In this document: one piece after another, positions 30,633 to 41,264 of the stretch
Position numbering within the stretch: position 1 is the stretch's first letter
Layout: the number at the start of each line of letters is the position of its first letter
Source: Type-B symbiont of Plautia stali
GTDB taxonomy: Bacteria > Pseudomonadota > Gammaproteobacteria > Enterobacterales > Enterobacteriaceae
Direction: 5' to 3'
Length of the DNA: 64,000 nucleotides
Assembly: GCA_001485295.1 (NCBI GenBank)
Contig: BBOA01000011.1
Coordinates: 1 to 64,000 of the forward strand
Notes under the pieces: generated by a model
What the model saw: the letters and a program-made list of their open reading frames with translations, nothing else
What the model was told of the DNA's origin: nothing
Databases searched by the model: none
Position numbers and translations under genes: made by a program

Positions 30633-31357
30633 ATGTTCCAGCTCGAATTGCAGGCCATCCGCACCGGAGCCAGCGCACGAAATGAAGAGGTGATCCGCTA
30701 GGTCGCAGTGGCGTTGACTTCAGCGGGCAACGTGGTGGAAGGCTATGTTAACAGCATGCTGGCACGCGAGCAACAGACCTCAACCTTTTTGGGCAACGGC
30801 ATCGTCATCTCGCACGGCACCACCGACACACGCGACTTGGTGCAGAAAACTGACCTACAGGTGTTTCAGTTTCCGCAGGCGTTGCTTGGGGCGAGGAGAG
30901 GAGCAGACCGCGTACATGGCGAATCAGCATCGCCGCGAAATCTGACGAGCAGTTGGCGCTGCTGCGCCAACTGATGCACGTGCTGAGCGACGACAACGTC
31001 GGAGAGCAGCTGAAAACCGCCTCGGCGGAAGATATGCGCGCGCTGCTGACCAGCGAAGTGGACGAGCAGGCCGAAGTGCTGAGCACCGAGTTCACCATTC
31101 GCAACGAACATGGGCTGCATGAGCGTCCCGGCACGGTGCTGGTGAGCATTATCAAACAGTTCAACAGCGATATTACCGTCACCAACCTCGACAGCGGCGG
31201 CAAGCCGGCCAACGGCCGCAGCCTGATGAAGATGGTGGCAATGGGCGTCAAGAAGGGCCATCGGCGGCGCTTTACCTCCAACGGCGAAGATGCGCAGCAG
31301 GCGCTTAACGCCATCGAAGAGGTGATCAATTCCGGTCTGGGCGAGGGTGTAGCATGA
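30633..31357 (+). pseudogene. fruB: fruB, fructose PTS IIA-HPr (diphosphoryl transfer protein), internally deleted
   Basis: It starts MFQLELQ; a TAG at about 30700 interrupts the IIA domain, which continues [38 protein letters not shown] (the active His is in the ISHGTTD block), a frameshift, [14 protein letters not shown], then the C-terminal FPr/HPr domain [21 protein letters not shown]...NSDITVTN with its active His. The roughly 130-residue middle domain is absent. The HPr-like part is an uninterrupted frame from 30953, overlapping fruK by 4 nt. Confidence 0.9.
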
Positions 31358-31866
31358 GCAGACGTGTCGCAACCATTACCCTGAACCCCGCTTACTATCT
31401 GGTAGGTTTTACCCCGGAGATCGAGCACGGCGAAGTGAATCTGGTGAAAATCACCGGCCTGCACGCGGCCGGTAAAGGCGTTAACGTGGCGAAGGTGCTG
31501 AAAGATCTCGGCATCAACGTGACGGTAGGCAGCTTTCTCGGCAAAGAGAATCAGGACGGCTTTCGGCAGCTGTTCAGCGAGTTGGGCATCACCAACCGTT
31601 TTCAGGTGGTGCCCAGTCGCACGCGCATCAACGTGAAGCTCACCGAGCAGAACAACTACGTAACCGACCTTAACTTCTCCGGCTTTGAGGTAAATCAGCA
31701 GGACTGGGATCATTTTACCAGCGATTCCCTCACTTGGCTAGGCCAGTTCGATATGGTGTGTTTCAGCGGCAGCCTGTCGTCAGGCGTGTAGCCGGAAGCC
31801 TTTACCCGCTGGATGAGCGAACTGCGCACTCACTGCCCGTGCATTATTTTCGACAGTAGCCGCGAG
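31354..31866 (+). pseudogene. fruK: fruK remnant (1-phosphofructokinase, N-terminal part)
   Basis: [21 protein letters not shown]...GLHAAGKGVNVAKVLKDLGINVTVGSFLGKEN is a clean PfkB-family start with the sugar-binding GKGVNVA motif. TAG at 31789 interrupts GSLSSGV / PEAFTRWMSELRTHCPCIIFDSSREAL. After REALVA the frame continues into lysP, so the C-terminal PfkB signature with its catalytic Asp is missing. fruA is also gone. Confidence 0.9.
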
Positions 31867-32286
31867 GCGCTGGTGGCGACCACCGTGATGGCAGGCCTCT
31901 GCTTCCTGACCTCGAAGTTCGGTAATCAGGAAGTTTATCTGTGACTGCCGAATACCTCGGGCATGACCGGCTTTATCGCCTAGCTCGGCATCGCCATCAG
32001 CCACTATCGCTTCCGTCGCGACTATATCAAACAGGGCGGCAGCCTTGAAGATCTGCCGTACCGCTCCGGCTTTTTCCCGCTCGTTCCGATTTTCGCCTTT
32101 ATGCTCTACCTGATCATCACGCTGGGGCAGAACTACCAAGTCTTCTTGGACGACAGTATCGACTGGTAAGGCGTCGCCGCTATCTATATCGGCATTCCGC
32201 TGTTTTTGCTTATCTGGATGGGCTACAAGCTGACGCGCGGCACCCACTTCGTGAAGTACAGTGAAATAGAATTCCCAGATAACTAA
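31867..32286 (+). pseudogene. lysP: lysP remnant (lysine permease and CadC co-sensor, C-terminal part)
   Basis: In the same frame as fruK: TTVMAGLCFLTSKFGNQEVYL, TGA (Trp), LPNTSGMTGFIA, TAG (Trp), LGIAISHYRFRRDYI, LPYRSGFFPLVPIFAFMLYLIITLGQNYQVFLDDSIDW, TAA, VAAIYIGIPLFLLIWMGYKLTRGTHFVKYSE then TAA. This is the last 140 residues of LysP. In E. coli fru and lysP lie in the same region, so a deletion joined them. Confidence 0.9.
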
Positions 32287-32303
32287 CTGCGCAGGTGACG
32301 AAG

Positions 32304-32340
32304 CCCGAAGAGCAAAGTGTCTAAGCTAGGAAGGCGAGGC
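32304..32340 (+). repeat. Dispersed intergenic repeat, decayed fragment (copy E)
   Basis: CCCGAAGAGCAAAGTGTC plus a CTAAGCTAGG block matches the left module of the family; the right module is not recognisable. Confidence 0.55.
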
Positions 32341-32397
32341 TAATCCATAGGGAAATGGGTTTCCTTTACCATCGGGCCTTGTCACCAGCATTAGTAC

Positions 32398-32429
32398 CGT
32401 AAGCGCGGCTTGGCTGCGCTTTTTTATCA
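32398..32429 (+). terminator. Probable terminator after lysP
   Basis: AAGCGCGGC TTG GCTGCGCTT stem (one mismatch) followed by six Ts. Confidence 0.6.
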
Positions 32430-32458
32430 GGATGCCGTTTTGTTTAGGTTGAAGAATT

Positions 32459-32477
32459 AATAATTATTATCATCTGC
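32459..32477 (+). promoter_or_regulatory. Candidate Fur box upstream of the iron ABC transporter
   Basis: AATAATTATTATCATCTGC matches 13 of 19 positions of the Fur consensus GATAATGATAATCATTATC and lies about 45 nt before the permease start. Confidence 0.5.
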
Positions 32478-32523
32478 TCTACTGTGGCAGAGATTTCGAC
32501 CGAACTCCTAAAACAAGCATTTT

Positions 32524-33582
32524 ATGACAGACTCAACTTTGCTCGCGCAGGGCGCTATGGGTAGCTATCATCAGGTGTTACGGCGTCGCATTCTGATGAT
32601 TGCCGTGCTGGTACTAACGATTGCCGCCTCGCTGATGCTGGACTTTACCCTTGGCCCAGCTGGCCTATCGCTATCGACACTGTGGCAGTCTCTGCTTCAT
32701 CCCGCCACGGTTGACGCTGGCACGCGCGTCATCGTCTGGGACATTCGGTTGCCCTATGCGCTGATGGCGGTGGTGGTCGGCTTTTGTCTCGGACTGGCAG
32801 GTGCCGAGATGCAAACCATCCTCAACAACCCGCTTGCCAGCCCCTTTACCCTCGGTGTCTCCTCGGCAGCGGCCTTCGGCGCGGCACTGGCGATTATTCT
32901 CGGTATCGGCATTCCCGGGGTGCCGGATCAGTGGCTGATCTCCGCCAACGCCTTTGTTTTTGCGCTGTTCGCCGCGCTAATGCTCGACGGTGTGACGCGC
33001 TGGACGCGAGTGTTTACTTCAGGCGTGGTGCTGTTCGGCATCGCGCTGGTGTTCACCTTTAACGCGCTGGTGTCGATGATCCAGTTTATCGCCAGCGAAG
33101 ATACCCTGCAGGGACTGGTGTTCTGGACCATGGGCAGCCTAGCGCGCGCTTCCTGGGAGAAGCTCGGCGTGCTAAGCGCCGTGTTCGCGCTGCTGCTGCC
33201 GTTCTCGCTGCTCAGTAGCTGGAAGCTGACCGCGCTGCGCCTCGGCGAAGATCGTGCGGTGAGCTTTGGCATCGACGTGCGCCGCCTGCGCTTGGCAACG
33301 CTACTGCGTATAAGCATTCTCTCCGCGCTGACCGTCGCCTTTGTCGGGCCGGTCGGCTTTATCGGGCTGGTGGCGCCGCATATCGCGCGCATGATCTTCG
33401 GCGAAGATCATCGCTACTATCTGCCTTCCAGCGCTCTGACCGGCGCGCTGGTTCTTTCAATGGCGTCGGTCGCCTCGAAGAACCTTATTCCAGGCGTGAT
33501 TATTCCGGTCGGCATCGTCACGTCGCTGGTCGGCGTGCCGTTCTTCCTGAGCATTATTCTGCGCCATCGGGGGAATGTATGA
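32524..33582 (+). CDS. FecCD-family ferric-siderophore/heme ABC transporter permease
   Basis: 352 residues with about nine or ten membrane helices. Family motifs: RLPYALMAVVVGFCLGLAGAEMQTILNNPLASPFTLGVSSAAAFGAALAI, a long cytoplasmic loop with LRLGEDRAVSFGIDVRRLR (the coupling region that meets the ATPase) and GPVGFIGLVAPHIARMIFGEDHR. Start MTDSTLLAQGAMGS. It overlaps the ATPase gene by 4 nt. The substrate is likely a ferric siderophore, but its identity cannot be read from the permease. No binding protein or TonB receptor is adjacent. Intact among pseudogenes, so presumably used. Confidence 0.88.
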   Translation: MTDSTLLAQGAMGSYHQVLRRRILMIAVLVLTIAASLMLDFTLGPAGLSLSTLWQSLLHPATVDAGTRVIVWDIRLPYALMAVVVGFCLGLAGAEMQTILNNPLASPFTLGVSSAAAFGAALAIILGIGIPGVPDQWLISANAFVFALFAALMLDGVTRWTRVFTSGVVLFGIALVFTFNALVSMIQFIASEDTLQGLVFWTMGSLARASWEKLGVLSAVFALLLPFSLLSSWKLTALRLGEDRAVSFGIDVRRLRLATLLRISILSALTVAFVGPVGFIGLVAPHIARMIFGEDHRYYLPSSALTGALVLSMASVASKNLIPGVIIPVGIVTSLVGVPFFLSIILRHRGNV

Positions 33583-34367
33583 ATCAGGGTCTAACGCTAA
33601 AGCACTTTACGGCGGGCTATCCCAAACGCAAGGTAATCGAAGATCTCAGCGTGGCGCTACTGCCGCGCGGCAAGATCACCATGCTGCTGGGGCCGAACGG
33701 CTGCGGCAAATCGACTCTACTGCGCGCGCTGGGTGGGCTGAACAAAGGGCAGGGCGAGCTGTGGCTGAACGGCGAAGAGCTGATGCAGCAACCGTTCGCC
33801 CTTCGCGCCCAGCGCGTAGTTTATCTGCCGCAGTCGCTGCCGGCGGGCGTGCATCTGCACGTGCTGGAGTCGATTATCGTGGCGCAGCGCGCCTCCGGCG
33901 GTTTGCATAACGCCGCTAGCGAAGCGGAAGTGATGTATCTGCTGGAGCAGCTCAGCATTTCGCATTTGGCGATGCGCTATCTCGATCAGCTTTCAGGCGG
34001 TCAGAAACAGCTGGTCAGCCTAGCGCAGTCGCTGATCCGTCGCCCGGGGTTGCTCCTGCTGGATGAGCCGCTGAGCGCCTTGGATCTCAACTATCAGTTT
34101 CACGTGATGGATCTGGTGCGGCGCGAAACCGCCCAGCGTAATATCGTTACCGTAGTAGTGGTACATGATATCAGTATCGCCTTACGTCATGCGCACCATG
34201 CGCTAATGCTGAAAGAGGGCGCGTTGATAGCCGATGGCGTGCCGGATCAGGTGATTACGCCAGAGACGCTGGCGCAGGTTTACGGCGTGAAAGGACGCAT
34301 CGAGCACTGCTCGCAGGGCATGCCGCAGGTGATGATTGACGGGCTGGTCGGCTCGGAATTGATTTAA
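33579..34367 (+). CDS. Ferric-siderophore ABC transporter ATP-binding protein
   Basis: 262 residues. Walker A MLLGPNGCGKSTLLRALGG, Q-loop VYLPQSL, signature LSGGQKQLVSLAQSL, Walker B LLLLDEPLSALDLN and H-loop VVVVHDISIALRHAHH; C-terminus TPETLAQVYGVKGRIEHCSQG, typical of FepC/FecE/BtuD-type iron and cobalamin importers. Translationally coupled to the permease (ATGA overlap). Intact. Confidence 0.9.
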   Translation: MNQGLTLKHFTAGYPKRKVIEDLSVALLPRGKITMLLGPNGCGKSTLLRALGGLNKGQGELWLNGEELMQQPFALRAQRVVYLPQSLPAGVHLHVLESIIVAQRASGGLHNAASEAEVMYLLEQLSISHLAMRYLDQLSGGQKQLVSLAQSLIRRPGLLLLDEPLSALDLNYQFHVMDLVRRETAQRNIVTVVVVHDISIALRHAHHALMLKEGALIADGVPDQVITPETLAQVYGVKGRIEHCSQGMPQVMIDGLVGSELI

Positions 34368-34401
34368 GAAAAAGGGCCACATCGCGGCCCTGAATTTGCT
34401 A

Positions 34402-34977
34402 CACTAGCAGATACTTCGCATGGAAGCGCAGATGATCCTCGACGAAGGTCGCGATGAAGTAGTAGCTTTGGTCATAGCCCGGCGGCACGCGCAGCGTCAG
34501 CGGGAACCCAACCTCTTTTGCCACCACATCCAGCCGCTCCGGCTGCAGCTGATCCGCCAGGAACTGATCGCTGTCGCCCTGATCGAAAACGCGCCTGCAC
34601 TTCGCGCATCAGCGCGCAGCTGTCGTATTCGCACTAGGCTGCGCGATCCTCGCCCAGATAGGCGCTACGCTTTTTGCCCCTAGGGCATCTCGCTGGGATT
34701 GACGATAGGCGCAAAGGCCGACGCTGAGGCGAAGCGGTTACCGAGACGCAGGGCCAGCACCAGCGCGCCGTGTCTGCCCATCGAATGCCCGATAATCGGT
34801 CGAACATGCGATAAGATAATGCGCCGACTAGGGCGCTTGGGTGGCGTTGAGATAAAATCCCGTGTCCTAGCCCAGATCGTAACCCTCGTCGTTGGCGACC
34901 GCCTTGCCGCACGGGCTGGTGTCCGGTATGGCTGCGCCTAGGCTTTAGTTAGGCCGACAGCAAGCCCGCAGGCGCGT
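34402..34977 (-). pseudogene. yeiG: yeiG (S-formylglutathione hydrolase) remnant
   Basis: On the minus strand: [30 protein letters not shown], then (with a deletion) [64 protein letters not shown] and [27 protein letters not shown]. The nucleophile Ser in GHSMG and the Asp/His region are visible but frameshifts, TAGs and missing segments kill it. The family detoxifies formaldehyde adducts. Confidence 0.85.
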
Positions 34978-35205
34978 CGTGGCGGTGCCCTCTATCGAGC
35001 CGAGCGCGAAGTTTCCGGCCGGTTCGCCCGTACGCGCCATGCTCAGCGCCTCATCGCTTAGAGTCAGAATACGCTGTGCATAGTTGAGAAAGTTGTGGCC
35101 CATCGGCGACGGCCGAATACGCTGTTTCTCGCGGATAAACAGGTCGACGCCGATCTCCTCTTCCAGCTAGCACAGCCGCATCCTGCCCGCTACCTTTTTG
35201 TCTCA
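34978..35205 (-). pseudogene. LysR-type transcriptional regulator remnant
   Basis: Minus strand [66 protein letters not shown] is the end of the winged helix and the linker of a LysR regulator. The helix-turn-helix start and the effector domain are missing. Which LysR protein it was cannot be decided. Confidence 0.7.
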
Positions 35206-35610
35206 GATGGCGGCAGCGCGCTTTCTCGATGGCGCATTCGCCCAGTTCGTCTAGCCGATCTTCGGCGGCGCGGCGATAACGGGCATCACGCTGGGCATTG
35301 CGATGCGCGGCCTCTCTAGCAACAACCGACGGCTGGTGCTGGTGCTCTGGGCGCAGGCACTGGGCGGGGCTGCCGGGCTTCAGCGGCCTGCTGATCGGTG
35401 CGCTGCTCGTGGTGCAGCTGGCGCCGCAGCACGCGCGCTATATGGCGGGCTGCTGACCACTGCTATGTGGTCGGGCAAGCTGGTGAGACCGGTGCTGTCA
35501 TCGCTCTCTACCGGGCTGCTACATCGGCTGGAGCCTGCGCTGTGGATCGCCTAGCTGGCTACAGACGGTCTGCTGGTCTGGCGACGATCGTTATGAAAAG
35601 CTTTCATCGC
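35206..35610 (+). pseudogene. Unidentified membrane-protein remnant
   Basis: Hydrophobic, Gly/Leu-rich blocks in changing plus-strand frames: AAARFLDGAFAQFV, TAG, PIFGGAAITGITLGIAMRGLSSNNRRLVLVLWAQALGG, GLLIGALLVVQLAPQHARYMAG, GKLVRPVLSSLSTGLLHRLEPALWIA and TAG. Consistent with an eroded polytopic transporter, but I do not recognise the family. Confidence 0.45.
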
Positions 35611-35718
35611 CAATTGGATTGATTACTGGATTACCCCAATGGAAAGCTTCACAATACGCACTCAGACTTGAACCCGTCGGTCTCTCCGGCGGGTGTTACA
35701 CCTGCGGAGATGAGTACG

Positions 35719-36384
35719 ATGAGCACCCTGAGTCAGGAAGCGATCTTGGTCCACGAAGCGCTGCTGGCGCGAGGCTTGGAGACACCGTTACGCGCGCCAA
35801 CGCGTGAAATGGATGATGAAACCCGTAAGCACCTGATCGCTAGCTACATGACCGAAGTCATGCAGCTGCTGAGTCTAGATCTTGAGGATGACAGCCTGAT
35901 GGAGACGCCGCATCGCATCGCCAAAATGTATGTGGACGAGGTCTTCTCCGGTCTGGACTACGCCAATTTCCCGAAAATCACCGTCATCGAAAACAAGATG
36001 AAAGTGGACGAGATGGTAACAGTGCGCGATATCACGCTGACCAGCACCTGCGAGCATCACTTTGTTATTATCGACGGCAAAGCCACCGTGGCCTATATTC
36101 CGAAAGAGAAGGTGATCGGCCTGTCGAAGATCAACCGTATCGTGCAGTTCTTCGCCCAGCGGCCGCAAGTGCAGGAGCGGCTGACCCAGCAAGTATTAGT
36201 AGCGCTGCAGACTTTGCTCGGCACCAACAACGTCGCGGTTTCTATCGACGCGGTGCACTACTGCGTGAAGGCACGTGGCGTGAAAGACACCACCACCACC
36301 ACCACCACCACCTCACTGGGCGGCCTGTTTAAGTCGAGCCAGAACACCCGTCAGGAGTTCCTGCGCGCGGTGCGCCATATTTAA
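35719..36384 (+). CDS. folE: GTP cyclohydrolase I
   Basis: 221 residues from [20 protein letters not shown] (E. coli 222). First step of tetrahydrofolate synthesis from GTP. Zinc and catalytic sites visible: [45 protein letters not shown] and [15 protein letters not shown]. The Met at 35719 fits homologues; an in-frame ATG at 35710 and the GGAG at about 35704 leave a small ambiguity. Eight consecutive ACC codons (36289-36314) give a Thr8 run just before [13 protein letters not shown], longer than the E. coli stretch. Intact. Confidence 0.95.
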   Translation: MSTLSQEAILVHEALLARGLETPLRAPTREMDDETRKHLIASYMTEVMQLLSLDLEDDSLMETPHRIAKMYVDEVFSGLDYANFPKITVIENKMKVDEMVTVRDITLTSTCEHHFVIIDGKATVAYIPKEKVIGLSKINRIVQFFAQRPQVQERLTQQVLVALQTLLGTNNVAVSIDAVHYCVKARGVKDTTTTTTTTSLGGLFKSSQNTRQEFLRAVRHI

Positions 36385-36452
36385 ACGTTACTGGCAGCCT
36401 TAGCCGCCGCTTGTCGTTAGGCGGCGGTGCTTCACACCAACAGGGATCGATA

Positions 36453-37430
36453 TGCAACGTTATTCATGCGCTGGATTTTATTCACAGCTACGCCATTCTT
36501 GGCATCCTGTTGTTCAATATCGTCGGTTTCGCCTTACCTTCCGCCGCCTATCTTACATCCCGCCTGCATGGCGAACCTGCAACCGGCGCGAGGTCTGGAC
36601 TTGGGTAGTGCTCGATATTTTTGCACAGCTGAAGTTTCTGACGCTGTTTACCCTACTGTTCGGCGCCGGTTTACAAGCTGCGGCTGCCGTGCGGCAGCCG
36701 CTGGCTCTCGGCGCGCCTGACACTGCTAGCGCTCATCAGCCTGTTCCACGCAAGGGGACATCCTGCTGGATTACGCCATCGTCGGTCTGATTGTCTAGCG
36801 TATGCTGCGCGACGCACCCTCAACGCGCGACCTGTCTCACACTGCTGCGCTGCTCTACCTCATAGGCTGTAGCGTGCTGCTGATCTTCGGATCCATCTCC
36901 GATCTTGAGCCGAACCATTCATGGATGCCGGGCGCGGCCGATCTCGAATATGAACGCTGCTGGAAGCTGGCTGGCGGCTGCTGAGAGGCGGCGCTAGAAT
37001 CGGCTTGACCATCTCGCGTCCAGCCTGATGGCGCTGGCGTCGCAGTATAGCTGGCCGCTGGCTAGGCTGATGATGATGGGCGCGTCGCTGCTGCGCTGCG
37101 GCTGGCTGACCGTCGGCTTCAGCGCGAACACTATCGCCGCTGCGCCGCGCTTCTGCTGACGGCAGGCTTATGCCATCGTGCTCTTTGGGGTGGCGTCACA
37201 GTGGATGCTGCAATGGTCGTTTCGCTGGAGCGCTTTCTATCTGAAGGTTGTCACGCGACCTCGCTAGCACGTTTATCAGCCTCGGCTCTGCCGTGCAGAT
37301 TCTGGCCTACTGGCGGCAGCTTGCCCGCTGGCGCGTCAGCCGGGCGATTCAGTGCGTTGGACGTATGGTGCTGAGCAACTTATCTGTTACGGACGCTGAT
37401 CTACACCACGCAGTTCTACCGCTTCGACCT
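36453..37430 (+). pseudogene. yeiB: yeiB remnant (DUF418 inner-membrane protein)
   Basis: Blocks in several frames: ALDFIHSYAILGILLFNIVGFALPSAAYL, EVWTWVVLDIFAQLKFLTLFTLLFGAGLQ, RLTLLALISLFH, YAIVGLIV, MLRDAPSTRDL, LYLIGCSVLLIFGSISD, FISLGSAVQILAYWRQLARWRVSRAIQCVGRMVLSN. These match YeiB, next to folE as in E. coli. It ends abruptly where mglC sequence starts. Confidence 0.85.
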
Positions 37431-38356
37431 CTTATTATTTTCTAGGATCCGACATTTTTAAGCCTGATGTCTTAACCAGTCGTTGGTACGTATTATTATC
37501 GCGCTAGGCGTGGCGGGGCTTATCGTTACGCAGGGCACCGACCTATCGGCCAGTCATCAGGGGGTCTGGCGGCCGTGGTGGCGGCGACGCTGCTGCAGTT
37601 GATGGAGAACGCGAGAACGCCAACAAGGTTTTCCCAACGCTGGATACCGTGCCGATCCCACTGGGGATCTTGGTGGTGTGCGTCATGGGCGGCCTAATTG
37701 GCCTGCTGAACGAAGTAATCATCGCCTACCTCAAGGTAACACCGTTTATTACCACGCTCGGCACCATGATTATCGTTTATGGCATCAACTCGCTCTATTA
37801 TACGACTTCGTCGGCGCATCGCCGATTGCCGGGTTTGACAGCGGCTTCTCGAAATTCGCCCAAGGCTTCTTCCGCTTTGGCGACTTCAAGCTGTCGTATA
37901 TTACCTTCTACGCGATTATCGCCATATCGCCATCATTTTCGTCTGGATCCTGTGGAATAAAAACCGCTTCGGCAAGAACATTTTTGCTATCGGCGGCAAC
38001 CCGGAAGTGGCTAAGGTCTCTAGCGTTAACGTTAATTTCAACCTGATCCTAGTTTATGCGCTCTCCGGCGTGTTCTACGCCTTCGGCCGCATACTGGAAG
38101 GGGCCGTATCGGCAGCGCCACGAACAACCTCGGCTTTATGTATAAGCTGGACGCCATCGCGGCGTGCGTGAGGTGGCGTCTCTTTTGCCGGTGGCGTGGG
38201 TACGGTAGCGGGCGTGGCGACCCGCGTAATCACCTTTACCGTAATCAACTATGGTCTGACCTATATCGGCATTAATCCTTACTAGCAGTACATTATCAAG
38301 GGTGGCATTATTATCTTCGCTGTGGCGATGGACTCGCTGAAAGTATCCGCGTAAGA
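37431..38356 (+). pseudogene. mglC: mglC remnant (galactose/methyl-galactoside ABC permease)
   Basis: It begins LLIIF, TAG (Gln in E. coli), DPTFLSL, then RIIIALGVAGLIVTQGTDLSA, LAAVVAATLLQ, VCVMGGLIGLLNEVIIAYLKVTPFITTLGTMIIVYGINSLYY, FGKNIFAIGGNPEVAKVSSVNVNFNLILVYALSGVFYAFG, NNLGFMYKLDAIAACV, TVINYGLTYIGINPY, TAG (Trp), QYIIKGGIIIFAVAMDSLKVSA and TAA. galS, mglB and mglA are missing. Several frameshifts. Confidence 0.92.
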
Positions 38357-38423
38357 AGTAAGTCAAAGGTATCGCTCAGGTTTGCTGCAAACAGCCTAGG
38401 CGTCAAAACGCGGGCGGCAGGGC

Positions 38424-38500
38424 TCGAAGAGCAAAGCGTCCCGCAACAGGGATGTCGCGTGACGAGCGAGCAGGGATGCCTTGAGCGACTTTGCGATCGA
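38424..38500 (+). repeat. Dispersed intergenic repeat, short form (copy D)
   Basis: CTCGAAGAGCAAAGCGTCCC, AACAGGGATG, GAGCGAGCAGGGATGCC, then a CGACTTTGCGATCG tail. No central hairpin. Between the mglC remnant and sanA. Confidence 0.8.
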
Positions 38501-38536
38501 ATCCTGTCATCCGCGTGAGTACATTATCGATTTTTC

Positions 38537-38562
38537 AGGAGCGGCCTTGCGGGCCGCTCTTC
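38537..38562 (+). terminator. Hairpin between mglC and sanA
   Basis: AGGAGCGGCC TTGC GGGCCGCTCTT forms a strong stem followed by CCTATTT on the plus strand. On the minus strand it also directly follows the sanA stop. Confidence 0.55.
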
Positions 38563-39297
<735 letters not shown>

Positions 39298-39412
39298 TCA
39301 GGAAAAATCGGTGCGTCAAGACTACTTGAGGAGTTGCGCTGAAGCAAGATAACGCCCGCTGGCTGATAGCTTTTTCAGTGGCCGGGCCTTAAAACGGCCC
39401 GGCGAGAATGGG

Positions 39413-41110
39413 CTAGATAGAGGTGCGACGATAGTGGCGATACTGCGGCAGCCAGAAGTTGTTGGCGACAGCCTGCGACAGCACGTCTTCCGAAGTGACC
39501 ACCGCAACGCCCGCCAGCTGCGCGGCTTTGCCGACCTCCATGGCGATAATCTTCGACACGCCTTGGATATCTTTGATCTCAGGCAGCACCGGACCTTCGC
39601 CTTCTTTCACCAGCGGCGAACAGTCCGCCAGCGCGCGGCTTGCCATCATCAGCATCGAATCGGTGACGCGCGTCGCGCCGGCAGCGATAACGCCAAGGCC
39701 GATGCCGGGAAAAATATAGGAGTTATTGCACTGTGCGATCGGATAGGTTTTGCCTTTCCAGCTCACCGGCGAGAAGGGGCTGCCGGTAGCGACCAGCGCT
39801 GCGCCGTCCGTCCAGGCGATGATATCTGCTGGCGTTGCTTCCACGCGCGAGGTCGGGTTAGAGAGCGGCATTACGATAGGACGCGGGCAGTGCTTGTGCA
39901 TCTCGCGAATAATCTCTTCAGTAAAGAGTCCCGGCTGGCCGGAGACGCCGATCAGAATATCGGGACGCGCGTTGCGCACCACGTCGAGCAGCGAGATGGG
40001 ATCGCTAGCGGTGTCCCATGCTTTCAGGTTATCACTCTTCTGCACCAGCTTGCTCTGGAAGTCGAGCAGGTTAGGCAGCTTGTCGGTCAGCAGGCCGAAG
40101 CGGTCAAACATTAGCACGCGGGCGCGCGCCTCTTCGTCGCTTAATCCTTCCGACTTCATCTGCGCGATAATCTGCTCGGCGATGCCGCACCCGGCAGAGC
40201 CTGCGCCAAGGAACACCACTTTCTGCTCGTACAAGCGGCTGCCTGCGGCGCGGCTGGCGGCGACCAGCGTGCCGACGGTGACGGCGGCGGTACCCTGAAT
40301 GTCGTCGTTAAAACAGCAAATCTCGTCGCGATAGCGCTGCAGCAGCGGCATGGCGTTTTTCTGCGCGAAGTCTTCAAACTGCAGCAGCACGTTCGGCCAG
40401 CGGCGTTTTACCGCCTGGATAAAGTCGTTGACGAACGCGTCATACTCTTCGCCAATGATGCGTGGATGACGCCAGCCCATATATAGCGGGTCGTTGAGCA
40501 GCTGCTGGTTGTTGGTGCCGGCGTCCAGCACCACCGGCAGCGTATAGGCCGGCGAAATGCCGCCGCAGGCGGTATAGACCGACAGCTTGCCGATGGGAAT
40601 GCCCATGCCGTCGATGCCCAAATCGCCGAGGCCGAGAATACGCTCGCCGTCGGTCACCACGATCACCTTTACGTTCTGCTTGGTAGCGTTTTGCAGCATA
40701 TCCTCAATGCGATCGCGGTTGGGGTAGGAGATAAAAACGCCGCGCGCGCGACGGTAGATCTCGGAAAAGTGTTCGCAGGCCACGCCGACGGTCGGGGTAT
40801 ATATAATCGGCATCATCTCTTCGAGATGGTTGTCGAGTAGGCGATAGAAAAGGGTTTCGTTAGTGTCCTGAATATTGCGTAGGTAGACATGCTTATCGTT
40901 ATTGTTTTTAAAGTCCTGGAACTGACGCCAGGCGCGCTCTGCCTGCTCTTCAATGCTCTCGACCGCTTCAGGCAGCAGGCCGTTGAGGTTAAATTCGTTG
41001 CGCTCTTCCAGCGAGAAGGCGCTGCCTTTATTTAGCAGGGGGAATTCCAGCAGGATCGGGCCAGCGTAGGGGATGTACAGTGGACGCTTACTTTCGTACT
41101 CATGTTCCAT
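39413..41110 (-). CDS. maeA: NAD-dependent malic enzyme
   Basis: 565 residues, identical in length to E. coli MaeA (SfcA). It decarboxylates malate to pyruvate with NAD. Motifs: [112 protein letters not shown] (dinucleotide fold) and [14 protein letters not shown]. The stop is TAG. It lies between sanA and a cdd remnant; E. coli has maeA elsewhere, so this is a lineage-specific position. A GC-rich inverted repeat (39378-39402) follows it. Confidence 0.96.
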   Translation of the reverse strand: MEHEYESKRPLYIPYAGPILLEFPLLNKGSAFSLEERNEFNLNGLLPEAVESIEEQAERAWRQFQDFKNNNDKHVYLRNIQDTNETLFYRLLDNHLEEMMPIIYTPTVGVACEHFSEIYRRARGVFISYPNRDRIEDMLQNATKQNVKVIVVTDGERILGLGDLGIDGMGIPIGKLSVYTACGGISPAYTLPVVLDAGTNNQQLLNDPLYMGWRHPRIIGEEYDAFVNDFIQAVKRRWPNVLLQFEDFAQKNAMPLLQRYRDEICCFNDDIQGTAAVTVGTLVAASRAAGSRLYEQKVVFLGAGSAGCGIAEQIIAQMKSEGLSDEEARARVLMFDRFGLLTDKLPNLLDFQSKLVQKSDNLKAWDTASDPISLLDVVRNARPDILIGVSGQPGLFTEEIIREMHKHCPRPIVMPLSNPTSRVEATPADIIAWTDGAALVATGSPFSPVSWKGKTYPIAQCNNSYIFPGIGLGVIAAGATRVTDSMLMMASRALADCSPLVKEGEGPVLPEIKDIQGVSKIIAMEVGKAAQLAGVAVVTSEDVLSQAVANNFWLPQYRHYRRTSI

Positions 41111-41264
41111 GAATGGATGCTCCGGTTGCGGTGTTGTCTGGCAAAGCTCAGACGCCAGTCGTTCTTTTTTGTGTTACTGGCGCACGATCCTATGAAATTT
41201 CTCGCTGATGTACAGCTTTTGTAAATAAAAGATATTGTAAGTGTTGAAAAGCTGGTGCTGCGCC

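Noticed and set aside
30805-31713. A 302-codon minus-strand frame opposite fruB/fruK
   Set aside because: It overlaps recognisable fruB and fruK sequence and looks like a GC-driven shadow frame.
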